Of a stretch of DNA of 64,000 bases, positions 31,289-39,752 are shown piece after piece. The stretch comes from Oceanirhabdus sp. W0125-5 (lineage in GTDB: Bacteria; Bacillota; Clostridia; Clostridiales; Clostridiaceae). The notes under the pieces are model-generated. The model saw only the letters and a list, made by a program, of their open reading frames with translations. It had not been told where the DNA came from and made no database searches. The first letter of the stretch is position 1. Each line of letters opens with the position of its first letter. The stretch is from positions 3,754,001 to 3,818,000 of the forward strand of contig NZ_CP115913.1 of NCBI RefSeq assembly GCF_027938815.1. Direction: 5' to 3'. The position numbers were made by a program, and so were the translations under genes.

Positions 31289-31327
31289 TAACTAACGATA
31301 CTTTTTTTCATCTCATATGTATAAATT

Positions 31328-31353
31328 AAAGCACCCAATTTCTCGGGTGCTTT
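31328..31353 (-). terminator. Terminator of the cyclomaltodextrinase-like gene
   Basis: AAAGCACCC (31328-31336) pairs with GGGTGCTTT (31345-31353), 9-bp stem, 8-base loop; AATTTATAC follows on the minus strand. Confidence 0.7.
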
Positions 31354-31356
31354 AAA

Positions 31357-33078
31357 CTATTTAATCATAAACATTTCGTTAGCATCTAAATCAATCTTTC
31401 CATCAAATTTGATTTCCTTCTCAGCTAGCATATCAAAGTAATTTCCATTTAATTCATCACATTGAATAGATTTTTTCTCTTCATTATTATTAAGTATAGT
31501 AATTACACAATCTTTTTCATTATACATTTTTGTAATAAGCACATTATCATCAGAATATAAGCATTCAAATTCTCCGTAAATAAGAACCTTATTTTCTTTT
31601 CTAATTCTGTTTAACTTCTTATAAAGATCTAATACTTCTTTATTCTGTTTATCTTCTTCCCAAATCATGCATCTTCTGCAATCTGGATCTCCTTCTCCAA
31701 CCATTCCAACTTCTCCACCATAGTAAATGTATGGCACACCGATGTAAGAGTATTGGAAAACCATTGTATGCTTTAATCTATTAATATCCTCTTTACAAGT
31801 AGTCAGATATCTTTCTGTATCGTGACTATCTAGTAAATTAAATTGATTTCTATTAATTTCATCCATATAAAGAACTCTATTTTGAACTAAACCTCTGATA
31901 AACTCTTGAGAAGATATTTTTCTTTTAGCAAAGAAATCAATTACTAACTCTCTAAATGGATAGTGCATGATTCCATCCATTTGATCACCTCTTAACCACT
32001 GAGATGACTCATGCATTATTTCTCCAATAATAATTGCTTCTGGATTAGTCTTCTTTACTCTCTTATTAAATTCTCTCCAGAATTTATGATCCACCTCATT
32101 ACAAACATCTAATCTCCATCCATCGATACCCACTTCTTTTATCCAATACTCTGATACGTCAAGTAGATAATCAACAACTTCAGGATTCTCAGTGTTTAGT
32201 TTTGGCATTTCTGATACACTGTCTGCAAAAGTATCATAATTTATTTTTTCAATATCAACTGGATAGTCATGTATAAAGAACCAATCTTTATACTTTGATT
32301 TCTCACCATTTTTAATTACATCTTCAAATGCAAAGAAATCTCTTCCTGAATGATTAAACACAGCATCAAATAGAATTTTTATATTCTTTTCATGAGCCTT
32401 TTTAACAAGTTCTTTAACAGTTTCAACATCACCGAATTGAGGATCAATTTTGTAATAATCTCTAGTATTGTATTTATGATTTGTTGTAGATTCAAAAACA
32501 GGCGTGAAGTAGATAATATCTACACCTAAATCATCAAGATAATCAAGTTTATCAATTACCCCTTGAATATCCCCACCAAACATTGTTTGAGTAGTAACAG
32601 GCTCACCCCATGGAAGAACACCTTCTGGATCATTCATCTCATCCCCATTACAGAATCTATCTGGGAATATTTGATATACTATACCTTCTTTTAACCAATC
32701 AGGTGATTTATACATATCAGCATTACAGATATAAGGGAATTGGAACCCACCATCTTTATTAAATTCTTCAGTTGCACCTCTCTCACTGAAGTAAAGAACT
32801 TCTCTATTACAACCTGTAAGCTTGAAATTATACTTGAACTTCTTGCTAGGAAGCGTAATCTCCCCTTCAAAGTAATCAAACATATCTGTAACAAATCTTT
32901 TTTCTATTTCCTGAACTTGATACTCATCTTCTCCTTTGTATCTGTCTTTGAAATAGACTTCGCATTTATCAATTTCATCATGAGCTACTCTTATTCTAAC
33001 TCTTAATGTATCTTTCTCAACACCATAAGCATATGGTACGTCTGCAATATGATATATAGCATGTTTATTTATGTTCAT
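31357..33078 (-). CDS. GH13 cyclomaltodextrinase/neopullulanase-like enzyme
   Basis: 573 residues, no signal peptide, so cytoplasmic. Residues 1-110 form the N-terminal immunoglobulin-like (CBM34-type) domain found in GH13_20 enzymes; the (beta/alpha)8 barrel follows. Catalytic residues: nucleophile D324 in GWRLDVCNEVDH, acid/base E353 in IIGEIMHES, and D420 in LLDSHDTER. These enzymes split imported maltodextrins or cyclodextrins. The gene is downstream of malEFG-like transport genes on the same strand, across a gap that contains a long inverted repeat. Confidence 0.92.
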   Translation of the reverse strand: MNINKHAIYHIADVPYAYGVEKDTLRVRIRVAHDEIDKCEVYFKDRYKGEDEYQVQEIEKRFVTDMFDYFEGEITLPSKKFKYNFKLTGCNREVLYFSERGATEEFNKDGGFQFPYICNADMYKSPDWLKEGIVYQIFPDRFCNGDEMNDPEGVLPWGEPVTTQTMFGGDIQGVIDKLDYLDDLGVDIIYFTPVFESTTNHKYNTRDYYKIDPQFGDVETVKELVKKAHEKNIKILFDAVFNHSGRDFFAFEDVIKNGEKSKYKDWFFIHDYPVDIEKINYDTFADSVSEMPKLNTENPEVVDYLLDVSEYWIKEVGIDGWRLDVCNEVDHKFWREFNKRVKKTNPEAIIIGEIMHESSQWLRGDQMDGIMHYPFRELVIDFFAKRKISSQEFIRGLVQNRVLYMDEINRNQFNLLDSHDTERYLTTCKEDINRLKHTMVFQYSYIGVPYIYYGGEVGMVGEGDPDCRRCMIWEEDKQNKEVLDLYKKLNRIRKENKVLIYGEFECLYSDDNVLITKMYNEKDCVITILNNNEEKKSIQCDELNGNYFDMLAEKEIKFDGKIDLDANEMFMIK

Positions 33079-33120
33079 CAGATATTCCCTTCCTCATCTA
33101 GATTATTTTCAAATGTCTCT

Positions 33121-33219
33121 AGAGATTCCAAGTGAAAACTAAATTTATACATACTCAAAACTCATATAAACGCTGAGATTTTGAGATACGTATAAATCAA
33201 GTTTCACTATAGATTCTCT
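33121..33219. repeat. 99-base imperfect inverted repeat between malG and the GH13 gene
   Basis: The left arm 33121-33160 (AGAGATTC... to ...TACTCAAAA) and right arm 33179-33219 (TTTTGAGATACGTATAAAT... to ...GATTCTCT) match inversely at roughly 85% over 40 bases, with an 18-base loop. There is no U-run. It could be an RNA processing or stability stem in the mal transcript or the remnant of a small mobile element. Confidence 0.6.
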
Positions 33220-33222
33220 ATA

Positions 33223-34083
33223 TTAACCTTTAACAGCTCCTGCAACTAATCCTTTTGCAATATACTTTTGTAATGCTACGAATAGACCAACTACAGGTAA
33301 TGCTCCCATAATGGCTGCTGCTGCGAACTGAGTCCAATTAGCTGCAAATTCATTCTTAATAAATGAATTTAATCCTATAGCCAAAGTGTAATTCTCTGGA
33401 CTTTTTAATGCAACACTAGAAATTACAAACTCACTATAAATACCAATAAAGCTAAATAAGAAAATTACAGCTAACATTGATCTACTTAGAGGTAATATAA
33501 TTTTCGTGAATATTTGCCAATGAGATGCACCATCAACCATAGCAGCTTCATCAAGAGCTTTTGGTATTCCATCAATAAACCCTTTCAATAGCCAAATATT
33601 GTACGCGCTACCTCCAGATAATATAAGAATCAAGGCAATTTTGTTATCTATCAAATCATATTTATACAATATTCCATAAATAGCAGCTAGAGTCATCATA
33701 GCTGGAAACATCTGTAATATTAATAATGACATTAATCCATACTTTCTACCTTTAAATCTCATTCTAGAAAAAGCATATGCTGAAGTAATTGACATTAATA
33801 ATTGTAAAGAAGCAACACAAGAAGCAATAACCACACTGTTTTTTATCCATGTTGCAAAACCAGTTTCCTTAAATACATTTATATAATTATCAAATGTGAT
33901 TTCTTTAGGTAATAAGTCTGAAGAGAAAAATGCATCACCTGTTCTTAAAGATGCAGTAACAATCCAGAACACAGGGAACAACACAAGCAATATTGCAAAC
34001 CAGATAAAAACTCTGCCAGCCCACAAAGATATCTTTTCATGTTTTTTCATCTTTCTAACATATTTAACAGAATTAGTACTCAT
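33223..34083 (-). CDS. malG: Maltodextrin ABC transporter permease (MalG type)
   Basis: 286 residues, six predicted helices. The N-terminal segment (WAGRVFIWFAILLVLFPVFW) and the EAA loop EAAMVDGASHWQIFTKIILPL identify a MalG-like (CUT1 family) permease. It pairs with the MalF-type protein; its ATG overlaps the malF stop by one base (TAATG), so translation is coupled. The C-terminal LVAGAVKG matches other MalG/AmyC proteins. No ATPase is encoded in the locus; a shared MsmX-like ATPase elsewhere is usual in Firmicutes. Confidence 0.9.
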   Translation of the reverse strand: MSTNSVKYVRKMKKHEKISLWAGRVFIWFAILLVLFPVFWIVTASLRTGDAFFSSDLLPKEITFDNYINVFKETGFATWIKNSVVIASCVASLQLLMSITSAYAFSRMRFKGRKYGLMSLLILQMFPAMMTLAAIYGILYKYDLIDNKIALILILSGGSAYNIWLLKGFIDGIPKALDEAAMVDGASHWQIFTKIILPLSRSMLAVIFLFSFIGIYSEFVISSVALKSPENYTLAIGLNSFIKNEFAANWTQFAAAAIMGALPVVGLFVALQKYIAKGLVAGAVKG

Positions 34084-35027
34084 TAATCTACCTCCTTAAA
34101 TGCACCTGACATCTTCATGTTAATTAAACTTATTGTACCAACCACCAAGAATATAAGTACACTTAAAGCTGAAGCAAGATGAAATAAGTTTTTGTCCATT
34201 GCTAATTTATATGCAGAACTTATAAGTATATCTGTACCTCCTGCAAATTGCGATCCTCCTGGAACTCTTGGTCCACCTTTTGTAATTAAGTAAGCATTCA
34301 TAAAATTATTAAAATTGAATGCGAATGATGAAATTAAAAGAGGCAATGATGAAGACATTATCGAAGGCAAAGTAATTTTTCTAAACTTAATCCACCAGTT
34401 TGCACCGTCAATATCAGCAGCTTCATAATACGTCTTTGGTATTGCAGATAATGCCCCAAGGCAAACATTCATCATATACGGGAATCCTAACCATAGATTT
34501 ACTATGATCAAACCAGTTCTTGCCCAAAATACATTACTTAACCATGGAATTGGTTCTGAAATAATCCCTAAGTTCTGAAGCAGTATATTAATACCACCAT
34601 AAGTCTCATGAAGTAATCCCTTCCAAGAAAGTATAGCTATTGTCGCTGGTAAAGCCCAAGGAATTACTAAAAAAGCTTTATATATATTTCTTTCTTTCAT
34701 ATCTGGGTTATTCAATACTATTGCAAATAATAAACCAATAAAATACGTACCGAAAACGGAAAGTAATGCATATGCAAATGTCCACACAAATACCGGTAAA
34801 AATATTTTTGATAAAGGCCCATTAAGAATATTTATAAAGTTTTTAAACCCTACGAAAGTATAATCATCTAAATGTTTTATAGAATAATTTGTAAAAGCTA
34901 TATAAATAGTATATAATATTGGTAGTAATGATAATAAGGAAATTGATATTAACGCGGGTGATAAATACCCATAAGGTCTTAAGCGGTCACTTAAAGGCCT
35001 TTTTTTCTTTTTAGCTTTAATTTCCAT
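34083..35027 (-). CDS. malF: Maltodextrin ABC transporter permease (MalF type)
   Basis: 314 residues with six predicted helices after a basic N-terminus (KAKKKKRPLSDRLRPYGYL). The EAA loop is EAADIDGANWWIKFRKITLPS. The large MalF periplasmic loop of Gram-negatives is reduced, as usual for Firmicutes, although the long loop around 245-270 (LITKGGPRVPGGSQFAGGTD) is conserved among maltodextrin systems. It lies 68 bases downstream of the binding-protein gene, beyond a GC hairpin. Confidence 0.9.
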   Translation of the reverse strand: MEIKAKKKKRPLSDRLRPYGYLSPALISISLLSLLPILYTIYIAFTNYSIKHLDDYTFVGFKNFINILNGPLSKIFLPVFVWTFAYALLSVFGTYFIGLLFAIVLNNPDMKERNIYKAFLVIPWALPATIAILSWKGLLHETYGGINILLQNLGIISEPIPWLSNVFWARTGLIIVNLWLGFPYMMNVCLGALSAIPKTYYEAADIDGANWWIKFRKITLPSIMSSSLPLLISSFAFNFNNFMNAYLITKGGPRVPGGSQFAGGTDILISSAYKLAMDKNLFHLASALSVLIFLVVGTISLINMKMSGAFKEVD

Positions 35028-35065
35028 AGGTCTCCTCCTTAGGATTTCTCATCTGATTAATAAAA

Positions 35066-35087
35066 GGGGGGTAACACTAGTCCCCCC
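35066..35087 (-). terminator. GC hairpin between malE and malF (partial terminator)
   Basis: GGGGGG (35066-35071) pairs with CCCCCC (35082-35087), loop TAACACTAGT, TTTTATTAA following on the minus strand. Such hairpins keep binding protein levels above permease levels, an inference from other mal operons. Confidence 0.65.
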
Positions 35088-35095
35088 CTGTATTA

Positions 35096-36313
35096 CTACT
35101 CTGCGTTTTGTAATTCAATTGCTTCTTTAATATCTGATTCTACTTGTTTTGCAAAATCTTCTGGAGACATTTCTCCTCTAGTTAACATTCCGAATGAATC
35201 ATTCATTGGCCAAACACTTTGCATTTCTGGAATATTTGGCATTGGAATTCCATAAGTAGCTTGCTCAGCAAAACCTGAAAGTATTTCATTATCTTTAATA
35301 TCTTCTAAGTGTGATTTTCTAACAGGTAATCTGTTAAAGAAAGATTTTTCACTTACATATTTTGCAAAATCCCATGCTGCATCTTGCTTATCGCTCTTTG
35401 GACTAACAAATGCTACTTGAACACCTAAGAAAGTTGGAGCAACTTTACCTTTGATTTGTGGCATTTTTGAAATTCCAAAGTTAAGACCAGCCTCTTCAAA
35501 TCCAGCTACATCCCATGAACCACTTACGTAGAATGCAATTTCACCATTTGTAAATTTACCTTTTGCAATATCACCAGTTATATCTTTAGGCATTAATCCG
35601 TACTTACCAACGAAATCTTGTAACATTTCATATCCAGGAGTAGCAGCTTCTCCTAATCCTAAGTCACCTGCTGTTAAGTTTCCATGATCATCTTTACCGA
35701 AAACATATCCACCATTTCCTGCAATAATAGGGAAATTGAAGTATAAGTTATTAGCATCAAACATAAATCCTTTTTCTTGACCTACTTTGATTAATTCTTC
35801 AATTGTTTCTGGAACTGCATCAACTAAATCTTTGTTATAGAATAAAGCAATAGACTCCATTCCTATTGGAAGTGCGTAAGCTTTATTATCAAACATTACA
35901 GCATCTAATGCTGATTGTTGAATATCATCAGTGATAACACCTTCTGGAACTTCTGCTAATAATTTAGCTTGATTAAATGTACCTAAGTTATCATGTGCTA
36001 AACCAAACATAATATCTGGTCCTTTAGAACTATTTGCAGCTTGTAAATAAGCTTGGAAATCACCTTTATCATGAATTACTTTAACCTTGTTTCCTGTTTC
36101 TTCAGCCCATGCTTGAGCTACTTTGTCTAAATCAACAACTTCTTCTTCAGTTAAATGTGACCAAACTGTTAATTCAACTGATTTCTTTTCATTACTTTTG
36201 CTTTGATTGTTGCTTTCATTTTTGTTATTACCTTTATTACCACAGCCAACGAATGCTAATGATAATGCAATAACAGTTAGAATTGACATAAATACTTTAA
36301 AATGCTTATTCAT
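35096..36313 (-). CDS. malE: Maltodextrin-binding lipoprotein (MalE type)
   Basis: 405 residues from ATG 36313, which has GGGGGGAATACCT upstream; a TTG five codons earlier overlaps that site and was rejected. Signal peptide MNKHFKVFMSILTVIALSLA with lipobox FVGC, so membrane-anchored. After a Ser/Asn-rich linker comes ELTVWSHLTEEEV, and WAEETGNKVKV, PDIMFGLAHDNLG, ALPIGMESIALFYNKDLV and SGSWDVAGFEEAGLNFGISKMP, all typical of maltose/maltodextrin-binding proteins. Promoter TTGACT-17-TATAAT and a LacI-type operator lie upstream. Confidence 0.92.
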   Translation of the reverse strand: MNKHFKVFMSILTVIALSLAFVGCGNKGNNKNESNNQSKSNEKKSVELTVWSHLTEEEVVDLDKVAQAWAEETGNKVKVIHDKGDFQAYLQAANSSKGPDIMFGLAHDNLGTFNQAKLLAEVPEGVITDDIQQSALDAVMFDNKAYALPIGMESIALFYNKDLVDAVPETIEELIKVGQEKGFMFDANNLYFNFPIIAGNGGYVFGKDDHGNLTAGDLGLGEAATPGYEMLQDFVGKYGLMPKDITGDIAKGKFTNGEIAFYVSGSWDVAGFEEAGLNFGISKMPQIKGKVAPTFLGVQVAFVSPKSDKQDAAWDFAKYVSEKSFFNRLPVRKSHLEDIKDNEILSGFAEQATYGIPMPNIPEMQSVWPMNDSFGMLTRGEMSPEDFAKQVESDIKEAIELQNAE

Positions 36314-36369
36314 AGGTATTCCCCCCAATAAATGTTTTTTTTGTAATGTAATTACTTAAATTATTTTTG

Positions 36370-36383
36370 TGAAAACGATTGCA
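36370..36383. promoter_or_regulatory. LacI-family (cre/MalR-like) operator downstream of the malE promoter
   Basis: TGAAAACGATTGCA matches the CcpA cre consensus TGWAARCGYTWNCW at 13 of 14 positions and also fits a MalR-type site with a central CG. It begins 13 bases after the -10 element, on the transcribed side, a position suited to repression. Confidence 0.6.
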
Positions 36384-36395
36384 TTTCATGTCTTT

Positions 36396-36424
36396 ATTAT
36401 ACAAGCTGTTTTTTCATTAGTCAA
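36396..36424 (-). promoter_or_regulatory. Sigma-A promoter of the malEFG operon
   Basis: Minus strand TTGACT (36419-36424), 17-base spacer, TATAAT (36396-36401). Confidence 0.8.
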
Positions 36425-36721
36425 TAATTTTATTTCACAAACTAGCAAATTTATAGATAAATTTCTATGTTAAAAATTTCACTTTTTCCACTAATGTATC
36501 ACATTTACCTAACTATGTAATTATTGACTTTTTCTTAACCATTACACTTCTTCCAGCCTTGATGGGAACGCCAGTATACCGTATACCACTACTATCTTAA
36601 CTTTCTCTTTCATATAATTGTTCCATCATTATTAATATATCTCTTCAATAATACATGTAAATATTATTTGTAATCTAGATGTTTTTATCCCTCAAAGGAA
36701 TTAAAAAGTTCCCACCTTTGA

Positions 36722-36733
36722 GCAATCGGTTGC
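36722..36733. promoter_or_regulatory. LacI-family operator near the GH13 (plus strand) promoter region
   Basis: GCAATCGGTTGC, a pseudo-palindrome with a central CG, shares GCAATCG with the reverse strand of the site at 36370-36383. It lies 80 bases upstream of the divergent GH13 gene. No clear promoter was found for that gene. The rest of 36425-36812 shows nothing else I can name. Confidence 0.5.
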
Positions 36734-36812
36734 ATTTATTCTTTAAATTCTATTGCATTATTTTTACTGTTCTATTATCCTAGATATATATTAACATAAA
36801 GGGGGCATTACT

Positions 36813-38405
36813 TTGAGCTTTGTCAGAAAAATAAGAAAACCATTAATCACTTATATAACCTGCAGCATATTATTATTTTCTATCTTAAGCATTGGTTATT
36901 ATGTTAAACTATCAACTGAAAGAAAAGAAGTTGAGAAAAATATTGAATATGCATATACAACAAAAAAGAATGGTGATATTTATTATCAAATATTCGTACG
37001 TTCTTTTAATGACTCTAATAATGATGGAATAGGAGATCTTAACGGTATAACTAATAAACTTGATTACTTAGAGAATCTAGGAATCACAGGTATTTGGTTA
37101 TCCCCAATATACGAGTCTCCTAGTTACCATGGGTATGACGTGATAGATTATAAAGAGATTAATTCTGATTTTGGAACAATTGATGATTTTAAAAACCTTT
37201 TAAAAGAGTGTCATAACAGAAACATTAAAATTATCTTAGATTATATCCCTAATCATACAAGCGACCAACACGAATGGTTTAAAGAGGCTATTAGTTCAGA
37301 AGAGAATAAATACAGAGATTATTATGTATGGGCAGATGAAAACACCGATTTAAGCACCATCTCTCCAGTAGGTAACAAAGCCTGGGCAAATTCTGGTAAC
37401 ACTTATTATTATAATACCTTTTGGTCAGGAATGCCTGATTTAAATTTCGACAATCCAGAAGTTCAAAAAGAGATTATTGAAACAGCAAAATGGTGGTTAG
37501 ATATAGGCGTTGATGGATTTCGTATAGATGCTGCTCTACACATTTATGAACCTGATAGATTTGATGATTCAATTGCATGGTGGGATTATTTCAGAAAATC
37601 ATTAGCTGCATATAAAAAAGATACTTATTTAATAGGGGAAATTTGGAGTTCTCCTGGTGTGATAACATCTTATTTTAACGTCATGGATTCTTGCTTCAAT
37701 TTTAATATAGGAAAACCAATAATTAGCGCAGTAAACTCTGGATTTGCTATTGAGTTGCGAGGTGACTTAAGAGGAGTTTATAAAAATTATAGTTATGAAA
37801 TAACCGATTCTTATGTAGATGCTCCATTCTTAACAAATCATGATATGAACAGAGTAATGTCATTAGTAACTAATGAAAATCAAGGAAAAGTTGCAGCTAG
37901 CATATATTTAACTTTACCTGGAAACCCTTTCATTTATTATGGCGAAGAGATTGGAATGAAAGGAAAAAAACCTGATGAATATTTAAGAGAACCGTTCATT
38001 TGGAATGGAGAAGGAAAAGATGGTGAAACTTCTTGGGAACAATTAAAGTATAACATAGATACAACACCCGCAAATCAGCAATTAGATGATTCACAATCAA
38101 TCCTATCACATTATAAAGATCTTATTAATTATAGAAAGGAAGATATAACTCTTACTAGTGGTGATATCGAGTTTATAAAGTCACATGGAAAATTCCTTTC
38201 ATTTTATAGATATACAGAGGAAGCAACTCACTTAGTCATCCATAATGTAAGCGCTGATAAAGTTGAAGCCCAATTTAAAATTGATAAAGAACTTGCTGGC
38301 TCAGTAATCGAAACATTTAATAGTACTGAAAATATAGATTTTTCTTATGATAATGGGCAGATTAAAATATCTTTACCTCCTTACTCTTCAGTGCTTATTA
38401 AGTAG
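36813..38405 (+). CDS. Membrane-anchored GH13 alpha-amylase-family enzyme
   Basis: 530 residues, starting at TTG 36813 with GGGGG seven bases upstream. One hydrophobic helix (residues 10-31, LITYITCSILLFSILSIGYY) serves as signal anchor or uncleaved signal; no lipobox cysteine is seen. The barrel has nucleophile D239 in DGFRIDAALH, acid/base E276 in LIGEIWSS, and D344 in TNHDMNR; a C-terminal beta domain ends at IKISLPPYSSVLIK. It resembles alpha-amylases and oligo-glucosidases that act at the cell surface, supplying maltodextrins for MalEFG encoded divergently. Confidence 0.88.
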   Translation: MSFVRKIRKPLITYITCSILLFSILSIGYYVKLSTERKEVEKNIEYAYTTKKNGDIYYQIFVRSFNDSNNDGIGDLNGITNKLDYLENLGITGIWLSPIYESPSYHGYDVIDYKEINSDFGTIDDFKNLLKECHNRNIKIILDYIPNHTSDQHEWFKEAISSEENKYRDYYVWADENTDLSTISPVGNKAWANSGNTYYYNTFWSGMPDLNFDNPEVQKEIIETAKWWLDIGVDGFRIDAALHIYEPDRFDDSIAWWDYFRKSLAAYKKDTYLIGEIWSSPGVITSYFNVMDSCFNFNIGKPIISAVNSGFAIELRGDLRGVYKNYSYEITDSYVDAPFLTNHDMNRVMSLVTNENQGKVAASIYLTLPGNPFIYYGEEIGMKGKKPDEYLREPFIWNGEGKDGETSWEQLKYNIDTTPANQQLDDSQSILSHYKDLINYRKEDITLTSGDIEFIKSHGKFLSFYRYTEEATHLVIHNVSADKVEAQFKIDKELAGSVIETFNSTENIDFSYDNGQIKISLPPYSSVLIK

Positions 38406-38491
38406 TTTTATAAATAATAACTACTCACCATAGGTACGAAAGGTAAATCTCATAAATATAATATATTACAATAATAATAAGGTGATTTTTT

Positions 38492-39022
38492 ATGAGTTAT
38501 ACTGTTCACAATGGTCAACCTCAAGGAATTGCGAACAATGAAAGCAACTTTTTAAGAGAGGCTTTAATTGGAGAAATAGTGGCTATCAATGATTATTCTC
38601 ATCACATAGCTATTTGTCCAATAAACGAAATTTCTAGAGAACTTACACATATTATGCAAGAGGAAAAAAAACATTATGGAATGTTTCTTGAACTTATACG
38701 AAAGAATGACGATGTACAGATGGAAAAGTATCTAGATGTTATGAAAAACCATCATAGAGGCAGAAAATCACATAAAAACCATAGATCTACTTATGAATGC
38801 GAAAAAATTCATATGATTAACATTCTCAACTTTATAAGACACGATATTAAAGGGGAATTAGAAGCAATAATATCTTACGAACATCTTCTTTCAAAATCTA
38901 CTGACAAGAGAATTTTAACTACTCTTACGGAAGTAATTGGAGATGAGAAAGAACATGTTGAAGAACTCACTAAAATCTTAACGAAGTATGATAGGGATTT
39001 ATATGGACCTATAGAACCGTAG
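38492..39022 (+). CDS. Ferritin-like (rubrerythrin-type) diiron protein
   Basis: 176 residues. Two helix pairs each carry diiron-type ligands: ALIGEIVAINDYSHH and EEKKHYGMF in the first half; IKGELEAIISYEHLL and DEKEHVEEL in the second. No rubredoxin domain. Such proteins handle iron, peroxide or unknown redox work; similar ones also occur in spore coats. A His/Arg-rich stretch (NHHRGRKSHKNHRS, around 90-103) joins the halves. AAGGTG precedes ATG 38492. It is followed by a short hairpin and then repeat copy D. Function beyond diiron binding is not known. Confidence 0.75.
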   Translation: MSYTVHNGQPQGIANNESNFLREALIGEIVAINDYSHHIAICPINEISRELTHIMQEEKKHYGMFLELIRKNDDVQMEKYLDVMKNHHRGRKSHKNHRSTYECEKIHMINILNFIRHDIKGELEAIISYEHLLSKSTDKRILTTLTEVIGDEKEHVEELTKILTKYDRDLYGPIEP

Positions 39023-39023
39023 G

Positions 39024-39045
39024 CAAAAGTACTTACGTACTTTTG
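39024..39045 (+). terminator. Hairpin after the ferritin-like gene
   Basis: CAAAAGTAC (39024-39032) and GTACTTTTG (39037-39045) pair exactly across a 4-base loop two bases past the stop. It abuts repeat copy D. Confidence 0.55.
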
Positions 39046-39298
39046 AGTTGAGAACGGAAAGTTGAAAATTGAAAACGATGGATGGTTCTGACTTAAGTCA
39101 GAACCTACATTTATAGGGTAAAAAACATTCGCTTTAACTCATTTTATCTAAGGATAAAATATTGTTATTTTATATTATGGAATCCGGAATTAAATATGTT
39201 GTTCCCTATTATTAAAGATCAAATAAGATTAAAATTTCACTAAGTGAAATGTCCGACGTTCTCAACTCACAACTCATAACTCTCAATTATGTTTTTTA
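39045..39298 (-). repeat. MITE-like multi-hairpin repeat, copy D (divergent subfamily)
   Basis: Inverted orientation. Internal modules are recognisable (GTTCTGACTTAAGTCAGAAC, TTTTATCTAAGGATAAAA, ATTTCACTAAGTGAAAT), but the ends differ from the other copies: GAGTTGAGAACG on the left and CGTTCTCAACTC on the right, exact inverse copies of each other. Lies between two plus-strand genes. Confidence 0.7.
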
Positions 39299-39374
39299 AT
39301 TAAGATTTTAATATTAAGAATATTTTATTAATGGTGGGTAAAAATAAACCTAAAAAGCAAAGGAGTTATTTATT

Positions 39375-39614
39375 ATGATTACTGCTGAGGTTGCTGTTTA
39401 CCCTTTAAAAACTAATCATGCGACAAATGTTATTGATGATTCAATTAATGTATTAAAAAATCAAAATGTAGATTATTGTGTAGGTTCAATGAATACAACT
39501 ATAACTGGCTCACAAGATCAAATTTTTTCCTCTCTAAAACAGATGTTCAATGAAGCTGAGAGAAGCGGCGGAGAAGTAAGTATGGTTGTTACCATCAGTA
39601 ACGCTTGTGAATAA
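39375..39614 (+). CDS. YkoF-like (thiamine/HMP-binding family) single-domain protein
   Basis: 79 residues. The pattern AEVAVYPLKTNHATNVIDDSI, then YCVGSMNTTITGSQDQIFSSL, then GGEVSMVVTISNAC matches one ferredoxin-like half of YkoF, the HMP/thiamine-binding protein, and the related MTH1187 family. Full YkoF has two such domains, so this single-domain form would have to dimerise. The window has a thiamine operon far away (54-58 kb) but no riboswitch here. AAAGGAG precedes ATG 39375; a terminator follows. Confidence 0.65.
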   Translation: MITAEVAVYPLKTNHATNVIDDSINVLKNQNVDYCVGSMNTTITGSQDQIFSSLKQMFNEAERSGGEVSMVVTISNACE

Positions 39615-39634
39615 TTTTTAAACTAATCATTTTT

Positions 39635-39680
39635 AAAGCTAGATTACTCTATTAATCAATTTAATGGTGCTCTAGCTTTT
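39635..39680 (+). terminator. Terminator of the YkoF-like gene
   Basis: AAAGCTAGA (39635-39643) pairs with TCTAGCTTT (39671-39679), a 27-base loop; TATTAAGTTTTTTT follows. Confidence 0.6.
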
Positions 39681-39752
39681 ATTAAGTTTTTTTGGGTACG
39701 TTTCATTTTTGAAAATAATATATTATTATTAAGAATGTATTTGGAGGATAAA

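Noticed and set aside
36740..36790. Possible promoter for the plus-strand GH13 gene (TTGCAT and TATTAT)
   Set aside because: The spacing is only 14 bases and other pairings are no better, so I did not list it.
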